From: an uncultured Methylocystaceae bacterium
Lineage (GTDB): Bacteria > Pseudomonadota > Alphaproteobacteria > Rhizobiales > Beijerinckiaceae
NCBI GenBank assembly: GCA_903870245.1
Contig: CAIQCB010000033.1
Location: forward strand, 92,582 to 156,581
Reading direction: 5' to 3'
Length of the DNA: 64,000 nt
Shown: one piece after another, positions 56,249 to 63,659 of the stretch
Layout of the letters: each line of letters starts with the position of its first letter
Numbering within the stretch: the first letter of the stretch is position 1
Notes under the pieces: model-generated
The model's database searches: none
Seen by the model: the letters and a program-made list of their open reading frames with translations, nothing else
What the model was told of the DNA's origin: nothing
Position numbers and translations under genes: made by a program

Positions 56249-57756
56249 CAGTAGCCAAGCTCCTTGAGGTAGCCGTCCATCTTCTCTTCAAGCGCGGCCA
56301 GTTCGGCCTTTAGCTTCAGTCTCTCTGCGCGGACGGCGACCAGGTCGATCTCCTCCTCCTCCTCAAAGATGTCGACATAGCGTGGGATATTGAGGTTGTA
56401 GTCGTTCTCAGCCAGCTCTTCGGGCGTGGCGAGATAGGCGTATTTGTCGACGGTTTTCCGCTTGCGGTAGGTCTCGACGATTTTCGCCAGATGGTTCTCA
56501 TCAAGCTGGTTCTGGTTCTTGCCCGCTTTGAACTCGTGGCTGGCATTGATGAACAGCACCTTGTCGTCCGCTTTGGTCTTACGGAAGATCAGGATGCAGG
56601 CTGGAATGCCAGTGCCGTAAAATAGCTTTTCTGGGAGGCCGATTACTGCTTCGAGCAGGTTTTCCTTGATCAGCTTCTGCCGGATCAGGCCCTCGCTTGA
56701 TCCCCGGAACAGCACCCCATGCGGCACGACCACGGCCATGCGCCCAGTCTTGGGCTTCATCGTTTCGATCATGTGGAGGATAAAGGCGTAATCGCCCTTG
56801 GTCCTTGGCGGCAGGCCGCGCCGGAAGCGCCCGAACCGGTCATTCTCGGCCGTATCGACGCCCCACTTATCCAGGCTGAACGGCGGGTTAGCGACGACCA
56901 CGTCAAAGTGCTTCAGACGGTCTTCACCATCTAGCAACTTGGGGTTGCGAATCGTATCACCCCATTCGATGCGGTGGTTGTCCTCGCCGTGTAGGAACAT
57001 GTTCATTTTGGCGAGGGCCCAAGTGCTTCCGATCGATTCCTGCCCGTAGAGCGCATACCGCTTCGAACTGCCGAACTTGGCCTGCACACGGCGACCGCAT
57101 TTCATGAGTAGCGAACCGGAACCGCAGGTAGGATCGCAGGCCTCCTCGCCCTCAGCAATGTCCATTATCTCGGCCATGAGTTCGGACACTTCCGGTGGCG
57201 TATAGAATTCGCCAGCCTTGCGCCCCGCGTCCGCGGCGAAGTTTTTAATCAGAAACTCGTAGGCGTTGCCGATCACGTCCAGGTTGCCGATGCGCGAGGG
57301 CCTCATATTCAACTCGGGACGCGAGAAATCCTCCAGCAAGTGCCGGAGGATGTCGTTTTTTTGCTTCTCCTCTCCCAGCTTGTTGGAGTTGAAGCTGATA
57401 TCTTGAAACACGTCGCGGAGCTTGCCGACATTCGCCTCTTCGATGGCATGCAGTGCCTTGTCAATCCGCTCGCCGTTGCCCGGTTCGTGCCGCGCCTTGT
57501 AGAGCGTGGTAAAGTTGGCAGACTCAGGCAGGACGAACCGCTCGTTCGTCATTAGCTCAGCAATCAGCTCGGGCGTGTCGCCATATTGCTTCTTGTATTC
57601 GTCATAATGGTCCTGCCACACGTCCGATAGATATTTGAGGAACAGCAGGGTGAGGACGTAGTCCTTGTAAACATCGGCAGAGACCGTCCCGCGAAAGGTG
57701 TCGCAAGCGGCCCATACAGCCTTGTTTACTTCGTCCTGCTTGATTTGATCGTTCAT
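56248..57756 (-). CDS. hsdM: Type I restriction enzyme, M subunit
   Basis: A 502-residue N6-adenine methyltransferase. The SAM motif DPTCGSGSLL is at 208-217 and the catalytic NPPF at 290-293. An N-terminal HsdM_N helical domain (about 9-150) precedes them. The C-terminal coiled coil (EEEEEIDLVAVRAERLKLKAELAALEEK) is typical. Coupled to the short HsdS gene upstream by a 4-base overlap. Confidence 0.96.
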   Translation of the reverse strand: MNDQIKQDEVNKAVWAACDTFRGTVSADVYKDYVLTLLFLKYLSDVWQDHYDEYKKQYGDTPELIAELMTNERFVLPESANFTTLYKARHEPGNGERIDKALHAIEEANVGKLRDVFQDISFNSNKLGEEKQKNDILRHLLEDFSRPELNMRPSRIGNLDVIGNAYEFLIKNFAADAGRKAGEFYTPPEVSELMAEIMDIAEGEEACDPTCGSGSLLMKCGRRVQAKFGSSKRYALYGQESIGSTWALAKMNMFLHGEDNHRIEWGDTIRNPKLLDGEDRLKHFDVVVANPPFSLDKWGVDTAENDRFGRFRRGLPPRTKGDYAFILHMIETMKPKTGRMAVVVPHGVLFRGSSEGLIRQKLIKENLLEAVIGLPEKLFYGTGIPACILIFRKTKADDKVLFINASHEFKAGKNQNQLDENHLAKIVETYRKRKTVDKYAYLATPEELAENDYNLNIPRYVDIFEEEEEIDLVAVRAERLKLKAELAALEEKMDGYLKELGY

Positions 57757-58376
57757 GATGCTCTCTGTTCATGGCGCGTTGACGAAGCTGCCAGCAAACG
57801 CTTTGCTATGGTGGCCATTTCAAGCGTTCTGTTTTCGATAAGCCGCGTAAGGATCGCGCGTTCGATCTTCATTGCCGTGTCTAGATCGACAATGCGTTTC
57901 TGCTCAGGCAGCGGCGGAATTACTATCGGCAGATTTTCGACAATTTCACGCTTGAGGTTCAGGATATAAGAACCCGTGGCGCCGGCAGCGAAGTGATCCT
58001 GAGCAGGCTTCTGGTTTAGCTGCCAGGCAAGAAACTCCGGCAGGATTGATTGCCGTTCGGCCCGGATAACAAAGAAGTGGGGGGAACAAACGGTCGGCTC
58101 GTGCCGCTCTTCGATATAGTAAGCGATATTGCGCCCACCCCGCGTCGAGAGAATGACGTCTCCGTGGACCAGAAAAGCCCTCGTGCTTGTGCGCGGTAGC
58201 TCCACGCGCGTTAGGCTCAACCAATCAATCCCAGCAGCAGGGTCAGCGTTGCGCATCTGGATGACAGCAACTTTGCCGTCAGGCAGTTCATCGATCTTGC
58301 CGCGAAATGGATATCCTGCCGAGACCACAGCGATCTGACCCAGGAATCCAGATTCATTTGCGTCAACGCGTTTCAT
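57753..58376 (-). CDS. Short HsdS-like specificity protein (one TRD)
   Basis: A 207-residue protein with a single target-recognition domain (VILSTRGGRNIAYYI and LPIVIPPLPEQKRIV) and one C-terminal helix pair. It is about half an HsdS. It is the first gene of the operon, upstream of hsdM, while a full HsdS is encoded downstream. It could be an alternative or dimeric half-specificity subunit, or a remnant. No strong ribosome binding site precedes ATG 58376. Confidence 0.82.
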   Translation of the reverse strand: MKRVDANESGFLGQIAVVSAGYPFRGKIDELPDGKVAVIQMRNADPAAGIDWLSLTRVELPRTSTRAFLVHGDVILSTRGGRNIAYYIEERHEPTVCSPHFFVIRAERQSILPEFLAWQLNQKPAQDHFAAGATGSYILNLKREIVENLPIVIPPLPEQKRIVDLDTAMKIERAILTRLIENRTLEMATIAKRLLAASSTRHEQRAS

Positions 58377-58421
58377 GCGTTATTTTTTCGCATAAGCATC
58401 ATTTTCTGTCAATCATAAACA

Positions 58422-58463
58422 TGCATCAATCTCTTTGATGCAAATATGCTTAAGACCTTAAGC
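58422..58463. promoter_or_regulatory. Two palindromes upstream of the restriction operon
   Basis: TGCATCAA (58422-58429) / TTGATGCA (58435-58442) with a 5-base centre, and GCTTAAG (58448-58454) / CTTAAGC (58457-58463) with a 2-base centre, lie 46-87 bases upstream of the first gene. They look like operators for the restriction operon; a TTGACA on the minus strand near 58404-58409 may be a -35 element. Confidence 0.5.
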
Positions 58464-58506
58464 AGCTGACTTCATCTTCTATCTACTTGTTTTAATTGAT
58501 AAAATG

Positions 58507-58769
58507 TCATCTGCTCTGCTTAACCATGCCGGAGACCGCCGCCTGAGCCGTATCGCCCGCTAGGCGTTTCTTGACTGCCTCAAGGAACTCTTTGGACCAA
58601 CCGAAATACATTGAGGAGGCGATTGCCCCTCGCGGCGGCTGATCTAGGCGACGCTCTCCTCGCCACGCAGGCCCTCAAGGACAATGAGGGTCTTCTCTTC
58701 GGTCGAGAAATGTCGACGGGACGCTCGACGGATATCCCAGATCATGTCTTCCGCCGGTTGCTTACCGGG
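58507..58769 (-). pseudogene. IS3-family transposase orfA remnant
   Basis: The minus strand encodes pieces of an IS3-family OrfA: IRRASRRHFSTEEKTLIVLEGLRGEESVA in one frame, then an in-frame TAG, and in a second frame GWSKEFLEAVKKRLAGDTAQAA ending at 58507. These match the familiar order of that OrfA (helix-turn-helix, then YYxWSKxFLEAGKKRLAGDTARAA). The gene is broken by a stop and a frameshift and lacks orfB. Confidence 0.7.
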
Positions 58770-59029
58770 CACGGTTTTCTGTCTTCGCTCCTTAGGCTAC
58801 GATGGGCCAGAAAACCTCTATCTTCAGTCCAAACTTTTGTCCCAAGGGCGCTGATCCGGGACAGGTCAAAAATCGGGGCTAGTAGCCGCCGCTAATGATG
58901 ACCGCACTGTAATTCTCGGAGCGCTAATCGTCATCGTCAGGACATTCCAAGAGTCAAGTGCAAAAGAAAAGCGCGCCGAGTGGCGCGCTTTAGGAGATGC
59001 TGCGTTGAAAGCGAGCGGCAATCGGCAGA

Positions 59030-59242
59030 TCACGCCGCAGCAACAAACAGCGCCTTATCAATATCTGATCTGGAAATGATGCTGCCTTCTGATCCGCGAA
59101 TTTCGATGAGTTCGCAATTTCTCTGGCCGATCAGAAAAGCGGCATTAAGAGCAGCTTCCTGCGATGCATAAAACGCAGAAAGCTCGCGTTGAGCGCTGGC
59201 TCCGGAACGATCTCGGAAAACGATGCAGTAGGATTCAAGCAT
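59030..59242 (-). CDS. Possible small hypothetical protein
   Basis: A 70-residue frame starting MLESYCIVFRDRSG. It has alternating beta and helix propensity (ELSAFYASQEAALNAAFLIGQRN; CELIEIRGSEGSIIS) and looks protein-like, but the ribosome binding site is weak. No family was recognised. Confidence 0.4.
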   Translation of the reverse strand: MLESYCIVFRDRSGASAQRELSAFYASQEAALNAAFLIGQRNCELIEIRGSEGSIISRSDIDKALFVAAA

Positions 59243-59574
59243 GGTCAGACTTCATGGAGTGATGAACTTAGAAAGATAATGAAAATCAGTTGGTAGATTC
59301 GCAACCCCGTAAGGCAGGGTTATTGAGGCGCTAAGAGGATGGTGGACGGTAGTTGAGCCCGGATAGCCCGTAAAATACTGAATCTAGGGATTCTACGAGC
59401 TGTTGCGGCAAAGCCACACTCGGCAAGCACCTGACTCAAAGGATGTAAGGCATTCGAAGATAGGGCTATAAATCAACGAAATGGCCCGTGGTTTTGCGCG
59501 TGCGGGCCTGCACATTCTTATGGCGGCCCCTGGTTGCCTTCCTTTCACCGAATACGAACTTCCTGGAGGGGAAC
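59243..59574. other. Intergenic region, nothing recognised
   Basis: About 330 bases between a small minus-strand frame and the pseudogene at 59575. No stable hairpin, repeat or gene was seen. Confidence 0.4.
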
Positions 59575-59889
59575 ATGATCACCATTCGCAAAATCATCCT
59601 GGGCCCACCGTCAGCGGCGTTGTTGGTAGCGGGTTTCGGCAGCGTAGCGCCCGCCATGGCGATGATTTCTCGTAATCATACCGACGGTTAGGGCCACTCG
59701 ATTGTCGAGTTCAATGAGAATGTGGATCCCGGAACCGTAGTTGTGAGCGCCTCCCAGCGCCGTCTCTGTTATGCTCTGGGTGACGGCAGAGCGATCAGGT
59801 ACTGCGTGGCGGTGCCCAAGCTGGGCAAGGAATGGTCCGGTGAGACATCCAAGCTGCCGTATCGCACGGCAAAAACCGCCCGCAGATGA
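59575..59889 (+). pseudogene. Truncated L,D-transpeptidase-like gene with in-frame stop
   Basis: Starts at ATG 59575 behind a strong GGAGGGG ribosome binding site and encodes a signal peptide (MITIRKIILGPPSAALLVAG). A TAG interrupts at 59689-59691, after which the same frame continues with DPGTVVVSASQRRLCYALGDGRAIRY and GKEWSG. This is the N-terminal part of a YkuD/ErfK-type L,D-transpeptidase. The catalytic HGT...C region is missing, so it is both stopped and truncated. Confidence 0.65.
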
Positions 59890-59949
59890 GCCCAACAACT
59901 AGATGCTAACTGTTAGGCTTCACTTGCAGGATTTGTTGATCCAGAAATA

Positions 59950-60345
59950 TTAAGCTGAACGCTTAGCTTGCGCCGCCATAGATCCGGCGTCATCAAACAG
60001 ATTTGCGACACTCTGCTTTAGCTGATTGATGCATTCGTTGACTCGAGCATCATACGTTTGCTTGAGATGCGCTTCATTCTTCCTAAGATCACCGATCTCG
60101 ATTTTCATATTGGCCGCCTCTCGACGCGCCGTATCCAATTCAGCCCGACACTTTAATAGTTCGAGTTCAAGCGTGCTTGTTTTATTCTCTGCTTGAGTGA
60201 TTTTTTCAATGCTTATGGCTCGGACTTCTGACAATTCAGTAGAGATATATTCCAGATGATTCTGGATCACATCCACCGCTCCGAATGAGAATTTTCCCGC
60301 CTGGATATGCTGAAGAGCCTGCTCCAACGACATAGAATTCGTCAT
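59950..60345 (-). CDS. Hypothetical coiled-coil protein
   Basis: A 131-residue protein, mostly one long coiled coil (about 30-110, heptad-like ISIEKITQAENKTSTLELELLKC onward). The start at 60345 is chosen because AAGGA lies 6 bases upstream. No family recognised. AT-richer than the core genome. Confidence 0.55.
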   Translation of the reverse strand: MTNSMSLEQALQHIQAGKFSFGAVDVIQNHLEYISTELSEVRAISIEKITQAENKTSTLELELLKCRAELDTARREAANMKIEIGDLRKNEAHLKQTYDARVNECINQLKQSVANLFDDAGSMAAQAKRSA

Positions 60346-60676
60346 TTTCATTCCTTAAAATTCCAAATGCCGCAGGATCAACAGAGCGCCTTATAGTTAA
60401 CAATTCATTAACAGCTCGCATATTTAGTCAAGGGCCTCTAAAAATTCAGGTAATCAGTAATTATGGCGCTTCATCATTTTAATGGTATGGCTTCTTCTAA
60501 TGACCGATCACCCGCTGCCATCGCTGCCGCCTCTAGGGCATTGGACGATGTTGATAATCGTTAAAAGCTGGGTACAGCAAAGAAGTCACCAGGGCTGACC
60601 CTGCCTGACCATAAGGCGGTGAGCGCCGCTCTACGACCAACTGATACTTATCCAGACTGCAAGAAAATTGAACACT

Positions 60677-60755
60677 GCTAGGAGAGGCGATTTATTCACC
60701 GGCCTAGCCTAACCACATAAGACGATATGCTCATACACGATTAACAGGATATCAC
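60677..60755 (+). repeat. Hairpin repeat, copy 1 (degenerate)
   Basis: Inverted GCTAGG (60677-60682) / CCTAGC (60703-60708) followed by TAACCACATAAG and ending in CAGGATATCACG. Matches the layout of copies 2-4 below but with a weaker stem. Confidence 0.5.
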
Positions 60756-60775
60756 GCTTCATTGAACTCGAATGT

Positions 60776-60890
60776 GGCTGGGGGATCGACCACGCTAGCA
60801 CTCGATCCCAGCCTAACCACTGCGCGGAAAGGAAAGACCAGCGCCCGGCAGGTAGGAAAATATCATAGGCTGCTGGGTGCAGAATTACTC
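60776..60890 (+). repeat. Hairpin repeat, copy 2
   Basis: Stem GGCTGGGGGATCG (60776-60788) with CGATCCCAGCC (60803-60813), then TAACCACTGCGCGG, and a downstream element GGCTGCTGGGTGCAGAAT (60868-60885). Part of a four-copy family in 60.6-62.05 kb. Confidence 0.6.
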
Positions 60891-60969
60891 ATAGGCCATG
60901 AGGCGGTAGGTAATAAACTTGTCAGGATCTTAAAACGCTACGATTTGCCTAGACTTGCTGCTTCTAAAT

Positions 60970-61434
60970 TCATTGGAGTGGCGCTTTATGTGACCAGACT
61001 ACATCGCATGGCTCATCTGACGGTTCTGCGGAATGCGGTGGAATGATTAACTTATGAAACGGTGTGTCACCAGCGACAGGTACAATCGTGCCATGACCAA
61101 TAACCTGACCGGCCGAGGCTAAATGCTCGACCACCCTTGCTGCATTAGCCTCAGTCCAAGCCCCTGCTGCGATAAAAACGACGAGGATATCTGCCTCTCC
61201 AGATGCGTCAAAATCCATAAAATTAATGAGTCTGACGATAGAGGATGGCAAATATGCCAGCATTGTTATCGCGGTGAAGTAATCCGCAAGAACTCCGACG
61301 TGGCTGTATATTTGGACGCCACGGTATACGATCACAGTTCGTCGAGGAGCTGCTTCCACAGCAGCCATGGCCTTGCGTGGGTCTCTACTTCTAATAATTA
61401 GCTGCGGCTCGTTTTGGTGAAAGCTCATCAACAT
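60970..61434 (-). CDS. Hypothetical protein
   Basis: A 154-residue frame starting MLMSFHQNEPQLIIRSRDPR, with GAGGCGG about 9 bases upstream. It has a hydrophobic segment (YFTAITMLAYLPSSIVRLI, about 55-73) and ends polar. The composition is protein-like but no family was recognised; it lies between hairpin-repeat copies 2 and 3. Confidence 0.45.
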   Translation of the reverse strand: MLMSFHQNEPQLIIRSRDPRKAMAAVEAAPRRTVIVYRGVQIYSHVGVLADYFTAITMLAYLPSSIVRLINFMDFDASGEADILVVFIAAGAWTEANAARVVEHLASAGQVIGHGTIVPVAGDTPFHKLIIPPHSAEPSDEPCDVVWSHKAPLQ

Positions 61435-61600
61435 ATGTTCGATACCGCCTCTTCGATCCCCCTTCAAAGAACTATCCCCTCCATCATGGTAGCCGGTCAG
61501 GACGAATGGAACTGGAGTTATCGGCTAGCTAAGGGTTGCTATTTAGTTATTCGTCAGCGCCGTGCTGTTGGCGTTCGATCCGCCATACGCGGGAATAAAC

Positions 61601-61696
61601 GGCTGGGGCATGCAGAGAAGCGGCTCTACTCGCCCCAGCCTGACCGCGCCGGATCAAGGGATAAGTGATCGTCGGGGCTGGGGGCAGGTTATCAGG
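61601..61696 (+). repeat. Hairpin repeat, copy 3
   Basis: Stem GGCTGGGGC (61601-61609) with GCCCCAGCC (61632-61640), then TGACCGCGCCGG, and downstream GGCTGGGGGCAGGTTATCAGG (starting 61676). A separate AGCAGGGG/CCCCTGCT hairpin with a T-run follows near 61703-61742. Confidence 0.6.
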
Positions 61697-61936
61697 AAAA
61701 TAGAGCAGGGGGAGGCCTGACCAGACACTCGCCCCTGCTTTTGCCACAAGGCCAACACGGTGGCTCAGGCGACGCGGTATTATAAGCGGATTCAATGTTA
61801 GAGAAAGTCTAGGGGCTGTAAAATATGGGAGAAGTCGGCTGGAATAGGACAGATATAGCGCTCGACGACCTCAAGGAAGGCCGCGCCGAGATGTGGCTAG
61901 GGCAACCGAGATGGCCTAAAAATAAAGAAATAGGGC

Positions 61937-62030
61937 GGCTGGAGGATAGCCCATTCGGTAAGCTTTCGTCCCCAGCCTAACCTCGCGTCAAGAGGAAGCA
62001 AACCGCACAAGGCTGGGGGCAGAATATCAC
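61937..62030 (+). repeat. Hairpin repeat, copy 4
   Basis: Stem GGCTGGAGGA (61937-61946) with TCCCCAGCC (61969-61977), then TAACCTCGCG, and downstream GGCTGGGGGCAGAATATCAC (62011-62030). The best match to the family consensus. Confidence 0.6.
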
Positions 62031-62064
62031 GAGACGGTGTTGTTCAAAGCCATTTGGGACCCGC

Positions 62065-62283
62065 TTACCTGCGCCGCTCAGGGCGGCTGTAGGCCTTTAG
62101 CTGGCATTTGGGGCAATAAGCTATGCCGATTTGAGCAGGCTCTCCGCAAAACCTTTCTGCTGGATCGTAGAAGCGGCCCAGAGGGAACTTGCATCGTCCC
62201 TCGCGCAGTTCAGAAAAGCCTATCCCAGTGTTCTCCGTCGAGAATGGGAGCGTAATGGTTTGGTTTGCGGGAGTTGGGTCCAT
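62065..62283 (-). CDS. GcrA-like small cysteine protein
   Basis: A 72-residue protein whose C-terminal half (LREGRCKFPLG, FCGEP, YCPKCQLKAYSRPERR) matches the C-terminal signature of GcrA cell-cycle regulators, which carry a similar CRWPIG...FCG...YC pattern. It lacks the N-terminal helix-turn-helix of full GcrA. A perfect palindrome (62285-62306) abuts its start codon. GcrA-like proteins are an alphaproteobacterial trait. Confidence 0.6.
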   Translation of the reverse strand: MDPTPANQTITLPFSTENTGIGFSELREGRCKFPLGRFYDPAERFCGEPAQIGIAYCPKCQLKAYSRPERRR

Positions 62284-62284
62284 A

Positions 62285-62306
62285 GATGATGTGTAATCAC
62301 ATCATC
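62285..62306. promoter_or_regulatory. Perfect palindrome at the GcrA-like start
   Basis: GATGATGTG (62285-62293) and CACATCATC (62298-62306) around TAAT. It ends one base before the start codon of the minus-strand GcrA-like gene, covering the ribosome binding region. It may be an operator, an RNA hairpin that limits translation, or a terminator for the upstream gene at 62319. Confidence 0.55.
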
Positions 62307-62318
62307 ATTAATGCAAGA

Positions 62319-62594
62319 TTACTTGGCTTTTTCCACAATGACGCTGTTTAAGCTCTGGGTGAGTGTCTTTTCGGCCTTCATTCTGGCGTCGATGACATTC
62401 AAGGCGCTGCCCACATTCCCCAAGCGCTGGTATGGCCAAACAGCCCAGATAAAAGTTTCGCCATGCTCATTCGGCTTCTCGGTGTTGTAGACACGGGCTA
62501 ACTCTTTCCCATCCTCACTGAGTATGACCCAATCATCTTTATGGACTTTCCCGAATTTAGGGATAGGCGCTTGGGTTGGCTGCCATCTTATCAT
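62319..62594 (-). CDS. Hypothetical protein
   Basis: A 91-residue protein starting MIRWQPTQAPIPKFGKVHKDDW, with a beta-rich first half (WVILSEDGKELARVYNTEKP) and a helical tail. GGAG lies somewhat far (about 17 bases) upstream. It follows a stop-interrupted small gene on the same strand, and the GcrA-like gene follows it, suggesting a short operon. No family recognised. Confidence 0.5.
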   Translation of the reverse strand: MIRWQPTQAPIPKFGKVHKDDWVILSEDGKELARVYNTEKPNEHGETFIWAVWPYQRLGNVGSALNVIDARMKAEKTLTQSLNSVIVEKAK

Positions 62595-62617
62595 TACAGT
62601 GCCGTCAGCTCCCTGAT

Positions 62618-62812
62618 CTAAAAGCTTAGTGGGTCGATGTTTTCGAATGTTATCTCGATACGGACATCCATAAAGTCGATATGTGGATTTTCTGACTGAA
62701 AAGCCAGGAGGACTCCATCTAATCAGCGCCCAGCGTCCGTAGCGAATTTTATGGTATGCGGTATGACGAGATATGAGCCGTCAGGGCGGTAGATTTTAAT
62801 GAGGCAGCTCAT
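62618..62812 (-). pseudogene. Small gene interrupted by an in-frame TGA
   Basis: From ATG 62812, with GGAGG 7 bases upstream, the frame reads MSCLIKIYRPDGSYLVIPH up to TGA at 62723-62725 and then continues without another stop (LDGVLLAFQSENPHIDFMDV) to TAG at 62618. The whole 64-codon frame looks like one protein with a single nonsense codon. No family recognised. It is upstream of the 62319 gene on the same strand. Confidence 0.45.
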
Positions 62813-63211
62813 TTGACGGCCTCCAGATATGGACCTTGATTTGTGGAGGTTTTAGGGCTTGTGACTCTGCATACAGCCGCCATGCTCACCTAGGCTACAG
62901 CGAAGCCTGTGAAGTCTCAATGGTTCCAGATTACGTGCAATTTATTCCACTCAAACACTGTCTACACATCCGCGGTTGAGTATATGTTCCCATCAAATGT
63001 CGGGATGCTGTTCTTGAGCCACAAAGTCGCAAATGGATATGTTCATAAGTCTCAACTCCAGAACGTAGCGTCAACAATCACTTAATCTATGAGGTGAACA
63101 GAAACGCTGGCCCAATAAGGCGCTGTGATAGTTTTCAACTGCTAGCTGATTGAGCATATGGCGTGGGTGGTTTACCATTGCTTCTGCGGCAATCCCCAAC
63201 AGGAGAGACAG
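62813..63211. other. Intergenic region, nothing recognised
   Basis: About 400 bases between divergent small genes. No frame or stable hairpin could be supported on either strand. Confidence 0.4.
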
Positions 63212-63484
63212 ATGGTTTCGCCCCCCAAGGATCGCATTGAAGTTGTGCTGATGAATAACCAACCCAATGAAACACACATTTGGGTGCAGGTGACCGCTGA
63301 TCTCGCACGAATATATGAGCTTGATAAGGACAAATCACTGAAAGTGATTGGTGGGGCAGTCGGTCTTTTTATTCTGTTGCTCTATATTTCACCCGCAACT
63401 GCAATAATATTACTTTTGGTTTTCCTGATTATCTTGTTTCCACTCTCAATGGTTGGCATGGCTGGCTATTCTCGACCAAAATAA
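63212..63484 (+). CDS. Hypothetical membrane protein
   Basis: A 90-residue protein starting MVSPPKDRIEVVLMNNQP, with AGGAGAG just upstream. A soluble N-terminal half is followed by a hydrophobic C-terminal half (about 45-80) consistent with one or two TM helices. No family recognised. Confidence 0.55.
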   Translation: MVSPPKDRIEVVLMNNQPNETHIWVQVTADLARIYELDKDKSLKVIGGAVGLFILLLYISPATAIILLLVFLIILFPLSMVGMAGYSRPK

Positions 63485-63659
63485 ATTACACCTCCATGAA
63501 GGATCAGCTTGCTTGTAGATTAATACAACTTCAGGTTTTTTGTGGCCATACGTGGATTTGAAGCGGTTTGGTCTATTGATCCAACCAAACACGCTGATCA
63601 ATGCTGTAAGGTTGCGTCCGTCAAGGTGGTGTAATTATCTGAATGGCCTGAGATCATGA

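Noticed and set aside
58611..58895. 94-codon plus-strand frame
   Set aside because: It is antisense to the IS3 orfA remnant and has no independent support.
60703..62030. Integron attC sites suggested by repeated GCCTAAC
   Set aside because: The matching GTTRRRY end at a suitable distance is absent in all copies, and no cassette genes with attC ends or integron integrase are present.
60677..62030. CRISPR array
   Set aside because: Four irregularly spaced, imperfect hairpin units hundreds of bases apart; no regular repeat-spacer pattern or cas genes anywhere in the window.
62618..62812. Selenocysteine at the in-frame TGA
   Set aside because: No convincing SECIS-like hairpin was identified right after the TGA and the surrounding sequence matches no known selenoprotein.
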